Source of the DNA: JANQHS01 sp965227315
GTDB taxonomy: Bacteria; Bacteroidota; Bacteroidia; Cytophagales; CCMP332
NCBI GenBank assembly: GCA_965227315.1
Contig: OZ245737.1
Span: 3,224,001-3,288,000, forward strand
Length of the DNA stretch: 64,000 bases
Direction: 5' to 3'
Positions 48,113 to 56,970 of the stretch are shown piece after piece. The notes below the pieces were generated by a model. That model worked only from the letters and a program-made list of their open reading frames with translations. It did not search any database and had not been told where the DNA came from. The stretch's first letter is position 1, and every line of letters begins with the position of its first letter. Made by a program: the position numbers and the translations under genes.

Positions 48113-48817
48113 CTAATTGAATAGAAAAGAAAGATCAACACTGGAATCAAAGCGCTCCGTTTGGCGTCCGTATTTGAATAGCCGACCGGATTTTGCGCCC
48201 TGGTATCTCATTTCATCACCACTCAGAGTCAGGTAGGTTCCCTCAGGAATTGCGACTACAAAAGTTCCCTGGTTCATTTCAATAAACTCTTCCAGACGCT
48301 GATCTCTTGTTTCTCCCATGTGCCCTTCGGGGTTTGCCTCGATGTAATGAGGGTTGATTTGAAAAGGAACGAAACCAAAGGCATCAAAAGTGCCCGGATT
48401 AACGATGGGCATGTCGTTGGTCGTGCAAATCGTTGGTCCTGCCAAATTGGATCCGGCGCTCCACCCGACATAAGGAGCACCATTTTGCACCTTGTCCAGA
48501 ATAATATCAAACAGCCCGAATTCTCTTATTCTTTTTAGCAGAGCAAAAGTATTGCCTCCGCCAACCATGATCCCATCACATTCCTCGATCGTTTTAGCCG
48601 GATCTTTTGTGGCATGAACGGATTCGATTTCATAACCCTGATTTCCCATGGCTTCCACTACCTTTTGGTGATATTCCTCAAATGAAAAGGTTACAGCAGC
48701 AAATGGAATAAAGGCGATCTTCCTTGATCCGGAAAGAAAATCGTTAATGGGTTTTTTGGCGAATTCCAGGTATGCCTGCCCCGGCAGAGAGGAATTACTC
48801 AAAAGGAGAACTTTCAT
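48113..48817 (-). CDS. pepE: Peptidase E (alpha-aspartyl dipeptidase)
   Basis: 234 residues, matching the S51 family length. It cleaves N-terminal aspartyl dipeptides in the cytoplasm. The nucleophile is S120 in VGWSAGSN. D135 and H157 fall at the positions known for Salmonella PepE (S120, D135, H157), so the triad is complete. The glycine-rich GIMVGGGNTFALL segment is also intact. It heads an operon with the SLC13 transporter. Confidence 0.92.
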   Translation of the reverse strand: MKVLLLSNSSLPGQAYLEFAKKPINDFLSGSRKIAFIPFAAVTFSFEEYHQKVVEAMGNQGYEIESVHATKDPAKTIEECDGIMVGGGNTFALLKRIREFGLFDIILDKVQNGAPYVGWSAGSNLAGPTICTTNDMPIVNPGTFDAFGFVPFQINPHYIEANPEGHMGETRDQRLEEFIEMNQGTFVVAIPEGTYLTLSGDEMRYQGAKSGRLFKYGRQTERFDSSVDLSFLFN

Positions 48818-48888
48818 TTGGGCTTTGTTGAATTAAAGTCAATTTTACGCAAGATTAAGATATATTTTACAAGGCTGGGCTCCCATAA

Positions 48889-48896
48889 TATTTTTG
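48889..48896 (+). promoter_or_regulatory. -7 promoter element upstream of the DUF5686 gene
   Basis: TATTTTTG matches TAnnTTTG. It lies only 7 bp before the first candidate start codon (48904), which favours the downstream TTG at 48931. Confidence 0.5.
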
Positions 48897-48903
48897 CCCC
48901 TTA

Positions 48904-51441
48904 TTGGTTATTCTTTTTATCATCCGTCGTTTGGGTTTAGCTAGATCATATCGGCTTCTGTTGTTCCTTTTTTTCCTGGGTTTTTGGGGAGGCGCTAATG
49001 CTCAATACCAGGTCACAGGGAAAGTCACGGATCAGGAAACAGGGGAGGGGATCCCTTTTGCAAATATCTATTTCCAGGGCACCAATATCGGCTCGACTAC
49101 CGATTTTGAAGGAAACTACAGGATCAGTTTCAGATCGCCCTTCGACAGCCTTGTCGCTTCCTATGTCGGGTATCATTCCAAGGTAAAAGGTCTTCAGAAT
49201 GTCAGCAGGCAAGTTGTGGATTTTCAACTCAAACCCAAGTCCGTCAACCTCAAGGAAGTGGTGATTTCGCCCGGAGAGAATCCCGCCTGGCGGATCATGC
49301 GGAATGTTGAAATGAATAAGGATAAAAATGACAAGACCAATCTTGAGGCCTATCAATATGAAAGCTATAACAAGGTGGAAGTCGATGTGGACAACATCTC
49401 GGAGAAGGCGAGGAAAAGGAAACTGTTCCAACAGTTGGGTGAAGTCTATGACAGCCTCAAGGTGGTTGCCGGAGAAGATGGAAAGCCCATTCTTCCCATT
49501 TTTATTTCCGAATCGATTTCCGAGGTCTACTATAAGGCCAATCCGGAAAGGAAACGTGAGAATATCATTAAAACCAAGTTCAAGGGAGTCGGTATGGAAG
49601 ACGAAAGTCTGGTTTCACAGCTGATCGGTTCGACCTTTCAGGAATACAATTTCTATGAAAACTGGATGTCCATACTTGGAAAAGAGTTCGTTTCTCCCAT
49701 TTCGAACAGTTGGAAAATGTATTATCAATACCTGCTGACCGATAGCTTTTATATCGGTGAAGATTTTGTCTATAAGCTGGAAGTAAACCCGAAACATGAG
49801 CAGGAGCTTGCCTTCTTCGGTACAATCTGGGTCACTCAAAAGGATTGGGCTCTGAAAAGGGCGGATCTCAAGATCACCAGCTCGGCCAATTTGAATTATG
49901 TCAAGGAGGTGCATATTCAGCAGGAACTCTCCAGGACATCGGAATCCGCATGGTTACCCAGCAAAAATCGGGTTTTGTTGAAGATCGGAAATATCGATGA
50001 TGACTGGGCCGGCCTGCTCGCAAAGTTTTATACCTCCAACAGGAACTTTGTGGTCAATGAGCCCAAAAGGCCTTCCTTTTATGAGGAGTTCATGGTCCTT
50101 GAAGAGGATTATGCGATTTCGGATGAGCAATATTGGACAGAGCACCGTCATGATAGCCTGACTGCCACCGAAGTCTATGTCTATGACCTCATCGATACCA
50201 TCAATAGGTTGCCTGTGATCAAATCCTATGTCGAGATCGTGGGAATAATACTGAATGGATACCAATCATTTGGCAAGATCGATATTGGCCCCTACCTCTT
50301 CACATATGCCTGGAATAATGTGGAGGGAAGTCGTGTGAGGGTCGGATTCAGGACCAATTATAAATTCAGCGATAAGTGGACCCTCTCGGGATACGGTGCG
50401 TACGGATTTGGAGATGAAGTCTGGAAATACAGAGCGGAAGTGGATTACCTGTTTTCCCGACGACGATGGACAGAATTGAAGCTCTCCTACCAATATGAGT
50501 TGAAGCAGGTGGGAGTGGTTGAAGAAAATCTTACCAATAATTATCTCTTTTTGGCTTCTACCAAGTGGTTTGAACAATTCCGGGCTTATTATGGATACAA
50601 TGTGGCCGTCGAACTGAATGCTGAGTTCAGAAGAGGATTCAGCGGCATTTTTGGAATTCGACAATTCAGTTTCGAGCCTGACGAGAGCTACAGCTTTGCC
50701 TATTATGCGATGGAGGGAGATGATCAGGTGATCAAAACAAATTTTGTCAGCACGGAGGTGACGGCCGGATTGAGATTCACCAAGGGAGAACGATTCATTC
50801 AAAATGACAATCGAAGGATTAGTCTTGGAACCAAATTATGGCCGATCTTGACCCTGACCTATACCCGTGGGATCGAAGGCGGACTTGGAGGGGATTTTGA
50901 TTATGATAAGATCAACCTGAACATCACCCAGAAGATCCCGACAGGTGCTTTGGGCTATTCAAGATATATCCTTGATGTTGGCAAGATATTCGATCCCATT
51001 CCATACCCCTTGCTCAATGTTCATCTGGGTAACTCCAATTCCATTTTTTATACCTCGGCTGCATATAACCTCATGGGGAGATCTGAATTTGTCAGTGATG
51101 AGTACGTGACCTTGCGTTACACTCATCATTTTGATGGTAACATTATCCACAGACTTCCGATTATCCGTGAAACAAAGTGGAGGCTGCTCTTCAATTTCAA
51201 TACTGTTTTTGGTTCACTCAGCCAGGAGAACATAGACCTCATTCCAAGCCAGGCTCCGGATGGCAGATTTGTTGAACCTATTAAGGGGCTTGAAACGGGA
51301 ATTCCCTATATCGAGATTGGCTACGGTATTGAAAATATTTTTAAAGTTGTGAGGATAGATGCTTTCCATAGGCTCAACTATTTGCAAGGACCGCTTGTAC
51401 AACCTTTTGGATTTAAGTTCTCCGCACAAATCATCCTCTGA
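48904..51441 (+). CDS. DUF5686 outer-membrane protein with a carboxypeptidase-regulatory-like domain
   Basis: Up to 845 residues. No ATG is available at the 5' end. A TTG at 48904 or, better in view of the promoter position, a TTG at 48931 gives a signal peptide ending GGANA/Q. Next comes a CarboxypepD_reg-like domain (about 35-115: VTGKVTDQETGEGIPFANIY, then GSTTDFEGNYRI), as in the N-termini of TonB-dependent receptors. The rest, from about 125, is the DUF5686 body (NPAWRIMRNVEMNKDKND) and probably forms a large beta-barrel ending in an amphipathic strand (FGFKFSAQIIL). It probably resides in the outer membrane, role unknown. Alone in its transcription unit. Confidence 0.8.
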   Translation: MVILFIIRRLGLARSYRLLLFLFFLGFWGGANAQYQVTGKVTDQETGEGIPFANIYFQGTNIGSTTDFEGNYRISFRSPFDSLVASYVGYHSKVKGLQNVSRQVVDFQLKPKSVNLKEVVISPGENPAWRIMRNVEMNKDKNDKTNLEAYQYESYNKVEVDVDNISEKARKRKLFQQLGEVYDSLKVVAGEDGKPILPIFISESISEVYYKANPERKRENIIKTKFKGVGMEDESLVSQLIGSTFQEYNFYENWMSILGKEFVSPISNSWKMYYQYLLTDSFYIGEDFVYKLEVNPKHEQELAFFGTIWVTQKDWALKRADLKITSSANLNYVKEVHIQQELSRTSESAWLPSKNRVLLKIGNIDDDWAGLLAKFYTSNRNFVVNEPKRPSFYEEFMVLEEDYAISDEQYWTEHRHDSLTATEVYVYDLIDTINRLPVIKSYVEIVGIILNGYQSFGKIDIGPYLFTYAWNNVEGSRVRVGFRTNYKFSDKWTLSGYGAYGFGDEVWKYRAEVDYLFSRRRWTELKLSYQYELKQVGVVEENLTNNYLFLASTKWFEQFRAYYGYNVAVELNAEFRRGFSGIFGIRQFSFEPDESYSFAYYAMEGDDQVIKTNFVSTEVTAGLRFTKGERFIQNDNRRISLGTKLWPILTLTYTRGIEGGLGGDFDYDKINLNITQKIPTGALGYSRYILDVGKIFDPIPYPLLNVHLGNSNSIFYTSAAYNLMGRSEFVSDEYVTLRYTHHFDGNIIHRLPIIRETKWRLLFNFNTVFGSLSQENIDLIPSQAPDGRFVEPIKGLETGIPYIEIGYGIENIFKVVRIDAFHRLNYLQGPLVQPFGFKFSAQIIL

Positions 51442-51466
51442 TACTCGATTAAGGCTATTTTATCAC

Positions 51467-51474
51467 TAGTTTTG
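51467..51474 (+). promoter_or_regulatory. -7 promoter element for the TPR lipoprotein-thrS operon
   Basis: TAGTTTTG is an exact TAnnTTTG, 18 bp before the ATG. A clear upstream element is lacking. Confidence 0.5.
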
Positions 51475-51491
51475 CGCTTCCATTTTTTTGA

Positions 51492-52547
51492 ATGAAAAAC
51501 CGATTGAAACCCCTAAGTCTGTACCTTTTTGTGTTTGCCATATTTTCGATTTCCTGTGGTGAAAAGCAAAAGAATGATTCAGAAAGCACTGCACCTCTCG
51601 GATCTCCCGAGAATATTGAAGAACGGATTTCCGCTCTGACCGAAGAGATCGAGACATCTCCCGATGATCCCCGAAACTACGATCGTAGAGCCAAACTCTA
51701 TTTGAATCAGAAGGATTTTAGCAATGCCTATCAGGATATCAATTATGCCATACAACTGGATAGTACCAATGAGGAATTCTTCTTCACAAGAGCCCAGGCT
51801 TTGAAAGGTTTGAACAGGATTGCCGAATCCTTTGAAGATGCAAAAAGGGCTGAAGATATGCACCTGAAGACCGCCGAGTTCTATACTTTTCTTGGCAAGC
51901 TATACTTTATTATTCAGGATTATGGAGCCGCCTTCCACTACCTGAATCTTGCCGAAGACAGATCCCCATTTAATGCTGGTACCTTCTTTTATAAAGGGCT
52001 GATGTACCTCGAACTGGGAGATACCATTAAGGCCTTGAAATTTCTGGACCTCGCTATTGAGCAGGTACCCGATGACACGGATGTCTTCAATGTGATGGCC
52101 AGTGTCTACAATTCAATGGGACAGCATGATATGGCTCTGGAATACCTGAATACCGGCCTGAGTTATGATGCCGGAAATCCATTTCTGCATTATAATATGG
52201 GGGTGACATATCTGGAACTCGACAATGTTGACACGGCAAGATATTTTTTTGCCATGTCTACCTCTGTTGACTCCGGTTTTTATCTGGGACATTATAATCT
52301 TGGTGTTGTCAACTTTGATCTGGGAAACTATGGGCTTTGTATTGAGAACCTGACACGTGCTCTGGAGATCAAGGAAGATGTCGGAAACGCTTATTACTAT
52401 CTGGGCCTTTCACTTGAGCAACAGGAGAGGCTTGAGGACGCATTGGCTGCACTTGAGAAAGGTGTGGCTCAATATCCTGAAAGAGCTGAAATAGCTGAAG
52501 CAAGAGACAGGGTGAAGAACAAAATTGAATTTGGAAATCCGCTATAG
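51492..52547 (+). CDS. TPR-repeat lipoprotein
   Basis: 351 residues. The signal has a lipobox ending FSISC with C22. From about 50 to the end it is a run of tetratricopeptide repeats (for example AYQDINYAIQLDSTNEEFF, ALEYLNTGLSYDAGNPFLHY, ALAALEKGVAQYPERAEIA), roughly eight repeats. It is a protein-interaction scaffold anchored at the periplasmic face of a membrane; the partner is unknown. It is followed 3 bp later by thrS and is cotranscribed with it. Confidence 0.85.
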   Translation: MKNRLKPLSLYLFVFAIFSISCGEKQKNDSESTAPLGSPENIEERISALTEEIETSPDDPRNYDRRAKLYLNQKDFSNAYQDINYAIQLDSTNEEFFFTRAQALKGLNRIAESFEDAKRAEDMHLKTAEFYTFLGKLYFIIQDYGAAFHYLNLAEDRSPFNAGTFFYKGLMYLELGDTIKALKFLDLAIEQVPDDTDVFNVMASVYNSMGQHDMALEYLNTGLSYDAGNPFLHYNMGVTYLELDNVDTARYFFAMSTSVDSGFYLGHYNLGVVNFDLGNYGLCIENLTRALEIKEDVGNAYYYLGLSLEQQERLEDALAALEKGVAQYPERAEIAEARDRVKNKIEFGNPL

Positions 52548-52550
52548 GAA

Positions 52551-54500
52551 ATGGCAGAAATGATCAAAATAACCCTCCCTGATGGGACAGTTAGGGAAAA
52601 GGAGTCCGGGGTAACCGGAATGGAGATTGCCAAGGAGATCAGCGACGGGCTGGCCAGAATGGCCCTGGCTGTTCGGGTGAACGGAGATGTATGGGACCTC
52701 TCGCGCCCTATTGAAAACGATGCGGATATTTCCATTTTGACATGGAGAGATGAAGGAGGTAAAATGGCATTTTGGCACTCCTCGGCCCACCTGATGGCAG
52801 AGGCTTTGGAAGCGGAGTTTCCGGGCATAAAATTTGGTATAGGACCGCCTATCGAAAATGGGTTTTATTATGATGTTGACCTTGGTGATCAGCAGTTCTC
52901 AGATCAGGATTTCCAAAAGATCGAAAAGAAAATGCTGGAGTTGGCCAAGCAGTCCAACGTATACGAGCGGGTTCCGGTCTCCAAAAAGGAGGCCCTTGAC
53001 TATTTCACCAAAAAAGGAGATGAGTATAAGCTCGAACTGATCCAGGATCTGCAGGATGGTGATATTACCTTCTATCATCAGGGGAACTTCACTGATCTCT
53101 GCAAGGGGCCTCATATTCCGAATACTTCACCGATCAAGGCGGTAAAACTCCTCAACGTAGCGGGAGCCTATTGGAGGGGCGATGAAAAAAGAAAGCAGTT
53201 GACGAGGGTCTATGCCATTACCTTCCCTAAGCAAAAGGAACTCACCGAGTATCTTGAAAATCTTGAAAAGGCCAAGCAAAACGACCATCGAAAGCTTGGT
53301 AAGGAACTGGAGCTGTTTGCCTTTTCCGAAAAGGTTGGACTGGGCCTTCCCCTTTGGCTTCCCAAGGGGGCCAGACTCAGAGAGAAACTTGAGCAATTCC
53401 TGAAAAAGGCTCAGATCGAAGCCGGGTATGTTCCGGTGGCTACACCGCATATCGGCGGCAAAGAACTGTTTGTGACATCGGGACATTATGAAAAATACGG
53501 TGAGGATTCTTTCCAGCCCATTCATACGCCCAACGAAAATGAGGAGTTCTTGCTCAAACCTATGAACTGCCCGTTCCATTGTGAGATATACAAGAGTAGG
53601 CCAAGGTCATATAAGGACCTGCCGCTCAGGCTCGCCGAGTTCGGAACCGTGTATCGCTACGAACAGCACGGCGAACTCCACGGTCTCACCAGGGTCAGGG
53701 GATTCACCCAGGATGATTCTCACCTTTTTTGCAGGCCGGATCAGGTGAATCAGGAATTCATGAAGGTGATCGACCTGGTACTGTATGTTTTTAATTCTTT
53801 GGGATTTGATGATTTTGAAGCTCAGGTTTCCGTAAGGGACCCCAACACGCCTGAGAAGTACATCGGAGAACCGGAGAACTGGGAGATCGCCGAACAGTCA
53901 ATTGTTGATGCTGCCGAAGCAAAGGGGTTGAAATACAATGTAGTCGAAGGAGAAGCTGCTTTCTACGGACCGAAACTTGATTTTATGGTTAGGGATGTGT
54001 TGAACAGAAAATGGCAACTCGGAACCATTCAGGTTGATTATAACCTTCCGAACCGATTCGAACTTGAATATATCGGGTCGGATAATAAACCACACAGACC
54101 TGTGATGATACACAGGGCTCCCTTTGGATCTATGGAGCGATTTGTGGCACTCCTCATTGAGAATTGCGGTGGGAATTTCCCATTCTGGCTTGCTCCTGAG
54201 CAGTTGATCATCCTGCCCATCTCTGAAAAGTACCATGATTATTGCGATGATTTGAAGAGTGAACTTGAACTGGCAGAGTACGAGGTATCCGTGGATGAAC
54301 GTGATGAAAAGATCGGAAGGAAGATCAGGGATGCAGAGGTTGGCAAGATCCCATTCATGTTGATCGTCGGTGAAAAGGAGAAAGAGGCAAATACAGTGGC
54401 CGTCAGACAACATACCAAGGGTGATATTGGTGGAATGGGCAGGGCTGAGTTGCTGGAATTTTTGGAGCAGGAAAAAGCTCTGTCGTTAACAAAAAAATAA
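52551..54500 (+). CDS. thrS: Threonyl-tRNA synthetase
   Basis: 649 residues, full length. The TGS domain is at about 5-62. The editing domain has the HxxxH of H76 and H80 (HSSAH) and the C184/H188 pair (CKGPH). The class II catalytic core shows the zinc ligands C340 (MNCPFHC), H391 (DDSHLFC) and H521 (MIHRAPFGS), corresponding to C334, H385 and H511 of E. coli. The anticodon-binding domain covers about 545-649. It is the second gene of its operon, after the TPR lipoprotein, and precedes infC by 78 bp. Confidence 0.97.
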   Translation: MAEMIKITLPDGTVREKESGVTGMEIAKEISDGLARMALAVRVNGDVWDLSRPIENDADISILTWRDEGGKMAFWHSSAHLMAEALEAEFPGIKFGIGPPIENGFYYDVDLGDQQFSDQDFQKIEKKMLELAKQSNVYERVPVSKKEALDYFTKKGDEYKLELIQDLQDGDITFYHQGNFTDLCKGPHIPNTSPIKAVKLLNVAGAYWRGDEKRKQLTRVYAITFPKQKELTEYLENLEKAKQNDHRKLGKELELFAFSEKVGLGLPLWLPKGARLREKLEQFLKKAQIEAGYVPVATPHIGGKELFVTSGHYEKYGEDSFQPIHTPNENEEFLLKPMNCPFHCEIYKSRPRSYKDLPLRLAEFGTVYRYEQHGELHGLTRVRGFTQDDSHLFCRPDQVNQEFMKVIDLVLYVFNSLGFDDFEAQVSVRDPNTPEKYIGEPENWEIAEQSIVDAAEAKGLKYNVVEGEAAFYGPKLDFMVRDVLNRKWQLGTIQVDYNLPNRFELEYIGSDNKPHRPVMIHRAPFGSMERFVALLIENCGGNFPFWLAPEQLIILPISEKYHDYCDDLKSELELAEYEVSVDERDEKIGRKIRDAEVGKIPFMLIVGEKEKEANTVAVRQHTKGDIGGMGRAELLEFLEQEKALSLTKK

Positions 54501-54569
54501 TTTTTGGGCCTTGTCGGATCAAAAGATAAAATAACGATATTTGCGGCCTGATTTTTTTTAACCAAAAAA

Positions 54570-54574
54570 GGAGG
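54570..54574 (+). promoter_or_regulatory. Shine-Dalgarno sequence that decides the infC start
   Basis: GGAGG, within AAGGAGG, four bases before an ATC codon at 54579. It is perfectly complementary to the CCTCC at the 16S 3' end. Strong sites of this kind are rare in this window and in the phylum. Confidence 0.7.
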
Positions 54575-54578
54575 AAAC

Positions 54579-55136
54579 ATCGGCAAACAGAGGTCTAGAA
54601 GGCCCATGTACGTTAGGCGGGAAGAGCCTTACAGGGTGAATGAAAAGATATTCGCTGACGAAATCAGGTTGGTGGGTGAGAATATTAAAGTTGGAGTTTA
54701 CCCAACGAGTAAGGCTATAGAGATGGCCAAGGAGCAGGGACTAGACCTCGTAGAGATTTCTCCAAATGCTAAACCTCCTGTTTGCAAGATTCTGGAATAT
54801 TCGAAATTCAAATTCGACCAGAAGAAGAAGCAGAAGGAATTAAAATCAAAACAGCATAAGATTGTTCAGAAAGAGATCCGGTTCGGACCCAATACCGACG
54901 ATCATGATTTTGATTTTAAGGTTAAGCATGCCAGAAGATTTTTAGAGGAAGGAGCGAAGGTGAAAGCTTACGTTCACTTCTACGGAAGAACGATCGTTTT
55001 TAAGGAGAGGGGAGAGTTGCTGCTGTTAAAATTCATCCAGGAACTCGAGGAAGTGGGTAAGGTGGAGCAATTACCCAAAATGGAAGGGAAGAGAATGAAT
55101 ATTTTGCTTGCTCCGAAAGTTTTAAAGAAAAAGTAG
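54579..55136 (+). CDS. infC: Translation initiation factor IF-3 (probable AUC start)
   Basis: IF-3 binds the 30S subunit and proofreads the start codon. From the first ATG (54606) the protein has 176 residues. From the ATC at 54579 it has 185, adding nine residues MGKQRSRRP before MYVRREEPYRVN. The longer form has the basic start common in Bacteroidota IF-3 and lies right behind a strong GGAGG. Rare start codons (AUU, AUC, AUA) are a known autoregulation device of infC. The N-domain (about 20-85) and C-domain (VQKEIRFGPNTDDHDFDFKVKHA) are intact. It is followed by rpmI after 2 bp. Confidence 0.9.
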   Translation: MGKQRSRRPMYVRREEPYRVNEKIFADEIRLVGENIKVGVYPTSKAIEMAKEQGLDLVEISPNAKPPVCKILEYSKFKFDQKKKQKELKSKQHKIVQKEIRFGPNTDDHDFDFKVKHARRFLEEGAKVKAYVHFYGRTIVFKERGELLLLKFIQELEEVGKVEQLPKMEGKRMNILLAPKVLKKK

Positions 55137-55138
55137 AA

Positions 55139-55336
55139 ATGCCTAAGGTCAAGACAAAATCCTCGGCTAAGAAAAGGTTTAAGGTGACAGGTACCGGAAA
55201 GATTGCTCGTAAGCATGCTTTTAAGAGCCATATCCTGACCAAGAAAAGCAAGAAGAGGAAAAGAAAACTTACCCATAAGACATTGGTTCACACCACCAAC
55301 GAGGATCAGGTGAAGCTAATGCTGGGTATGAAGTAA
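55139..55336 (+). CDS. rpmI: Ribosomal protein bL35
   Basis: 65 residues, normal length. It has the signature KVKTKSSAKKRFKVTGTGKI and a basic C-terminus. Cotranscribed with infC (2-bp gap) and rplT. Confidence 0.97.
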   Translation: MPKVKTKSSAKKRFKVTGTGKIARKHAFKSHILTKKSKKRKRKLTHKTLVHTTNEDQVKLMLGMK

Positions 55337-55403
55337 ACTAAGTTGAACCGGGTTGTTGGCTCGAAGTGCAATTTTGCCGCCAACCGCCAAAAATTAAATC
55401 AAA

Positions 55404-55751
55404 ATGCCAAGGTCAGTAAATTCAGTAGCATCCAAGGCCAGAAGAAAGAAGGTCTTGAAGTCCGCCAAGGGATATTTTGGCAGACGTAAGAATGTTTATA
55501 CGGTAGCAAAGAATGCCGTTGAAAGAGCTCTTCAATATTCCTACAGGGACAGAAGGGTTAAGAAAAGAGAGTTTAGAAAGCTATGGATCCAGAGGATCAA
55601 TGCCGGAGCAAGGCAGCATGGCCTTTCCTATTCCAAGTTCATGGGACTTCTTTCCCAAGCCGGAATTGACATCAACAGAAAGGTGCTCGCCGATATGGCA
55701 ATGAATGATCCTAAAGGATTTGAAGCACTTGTAAAACAAGTTTCGAAGTAA
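55404..55751 (+). CDS. rplT: Ribosomal protein bL20
   Basis: 115 residues. The N-terminus MPRSVNSVASKARRKKVLK and the core YRDRRVKKREFRKLWIQRIN are characteristic of L20, which binds 23S rRNA early in assembly and often controls its own operon. Last gene of thrS-infC-rpmI-rplT, with a terminator 4 bp after the stop. Confidence 0.97.
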   Translation: MPRSVNSVASKARRKKVLKSAKGYFGRRKNVYTVAKNAVERALQYSYRDRRVKKREFRKLWIQRINAGARQHGLSYSKFMGLLSQAGIDINRKVLADMAMNDPKGFEALVKQVSK

Positions 55752-55754
55752 CTG

Positions 55755-55781
55755 AAAGCCGGCACTGCCGGCTTTTTTTTT
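55755..55781 (+). terminator. Terminator after rplT
   Basis: AGCCGGC (55757-55763) pairs with GCCGGCT (55767-55773) around ACT, followed by a T-run to 55781. Confidence 0.9.
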
Positions 55782-56055
55782 GAACGATTTTCAGGGTCGG
55801 GATCCCAATACTGAATACCTATAAAATCAACCCCGCTCAGAATTTCTAGTGCATCCGGAGATCTAACCTTCATCAGGATTTGACCACCGTTTTCTATGGT
55901 TGACCTCCACTTCGATGTAGACCAAAACCAATAAAGTCAAGGTCGTGACAGACCGAAAACGGTCTTTAGGGATTCTTTGCTGATCAAAGGCTTTAATGGT
56001 AGCTTTGCGGCTTCATAACTTTAGGAAACAACTGATTTAAAACAATAACCCCATT
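55782..56055 (+). promoter_or_regulatory. Intergenic region with the promoter of the DUF2911 gene
   Basis: No gene in about 270 bp. A textbook Bacteroidota promoter is present: TTTG at 55976-55979, a 20-bp spacer, and TAGCTTTG at 56000-56007, 49 bp before the ATG. The sequence at 55800-55950 shows nothing recognisable. Confidence 0.75.
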
Positions 56056-56904
56056 ATGAACAAAACTTTTCAATTTCTTCTTGTACTGCTACTGATATCG
56101 GTGCAAGGATTTTGCCAAATCGAAATGCCGGCGCCAAGCCCACTGGCGACTTTTACGAGTAAAGTAGGGTTGACCGATGTAACCATCGAATATTCACGTC
56201 CGAGCAAAAAGGGCAGGGAGATCTTTGGAACTCTTGTGCCATATGACGAAATGTGGAGAACCGGGGCAAACGCTTCGACCAAGATCTCTTTCAGTGATGA
56301 GGTAATCATCAATGACCAAAAAATTCCGGGTGGAAAGTATGCCCTTTATACAATTCCAGGTAGGGAATTTTGGGTGGTTATCCTTCATAAGAACCTGACG
56401 TATTGGGGAACCGGTGGTGAGGATTATAAGGCCGATGAGGATGAGATCAGGTTGAAGGTGTCCCCTAAGGAAACCGGAACCCCCGTTGAAACACTCACCA
56501 TGAGTTTGGGCAACAATCAAATGGATCAGGCGGATTTTGTTTTAGCCTGGGATAACGTGATGATCAATTTCACCATTCAATCACCGGTGGACGAGAAAGT
56601 CGTGACTTCAATTGATAAAACCCTGAACCCCGGTGGTTCGGCCTATTATAGCGCGGGTAGGTATTACCTGGAAAGCGGCAAGGATTACAAATTGGCCAAG
56701 CATTATCTCGAAACCGCTTGCCAAAAGTATGAGAAAGAAGAAAGGAAACCCTATTGGGCCTATTATAGATTGGCTCTTGCCCAAAAGGAACTCGGTGATA
56801 AGAAGGGCGCCAAGGCTTCCTCCGAAAAGAGTATGGCTTATGCCAAGGAGCAGGGAGCAAAAGGTTATATTACCATGAATGAAGACCTGATGAAAGAACT
56901 CTAA
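56056..56904 (+). CDS. DUF2911 domain protein, secreted
   Basis: 282 residues. Signal peptide MNKTFQFLLVLLLISVQGFC, cut near 20. The DUF2911 domain occupies about 28-175 with its hallmarks: PLATFTSKVGLTDVTIEYSR, YDEMWRTGANASTKI and GGKYALYTIPGREFW. The remaining about 100 residues form two TPR-like helical pairs (AGRYYLESGKDYKLAKHY, ALAQKELGDKKGAKASSEK). DUF2911 proteins are common in Bacteroidota; their function is unknown. Own promoter and terminator. Confidence 0.88.
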   Translation: MNKTFQFLLVLLLISVQGFCQIEMPAPSPLATFTSKVGLTDVTIEYSRPSKKGREIFGTLVPYDEMWRTGANASTKISFSDEVIINDQKIPGGKYALYTIPGREFWVVILHKNLTYWGTGGEDYKADEDEIRLKVSPKETGTPVETLTMSLGNNQMDQADFVLAWDNVMINFTIQSPVDEKVVTSIDKTLNPGGSAYYSAGRYYLESGKDYKLAKHYLETACQKYEKEERKPYWAYYRLALAQKELGDKKGAKASSEKSMAYAKEQGAKGYITMNEDLMKEL

Positions 56905-56926
56905 GATCCTTTTTGACTTCAATTAG

Positions 56927-56957
56927 AAAGCCTCTTTTGATAAGAGGCTTTTTTTTT
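56927..56957 (+). terminator. Terminator after the DUF2911 gene
   Basis: AGCCTC (56929-56934) pairs with GAGGCT (56944-56949), followed by a long T-run. The next gene starts 14 bp later. Confidence 0.85.
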
Positions 56958-56970
56958 ATTTCTTGATTTC

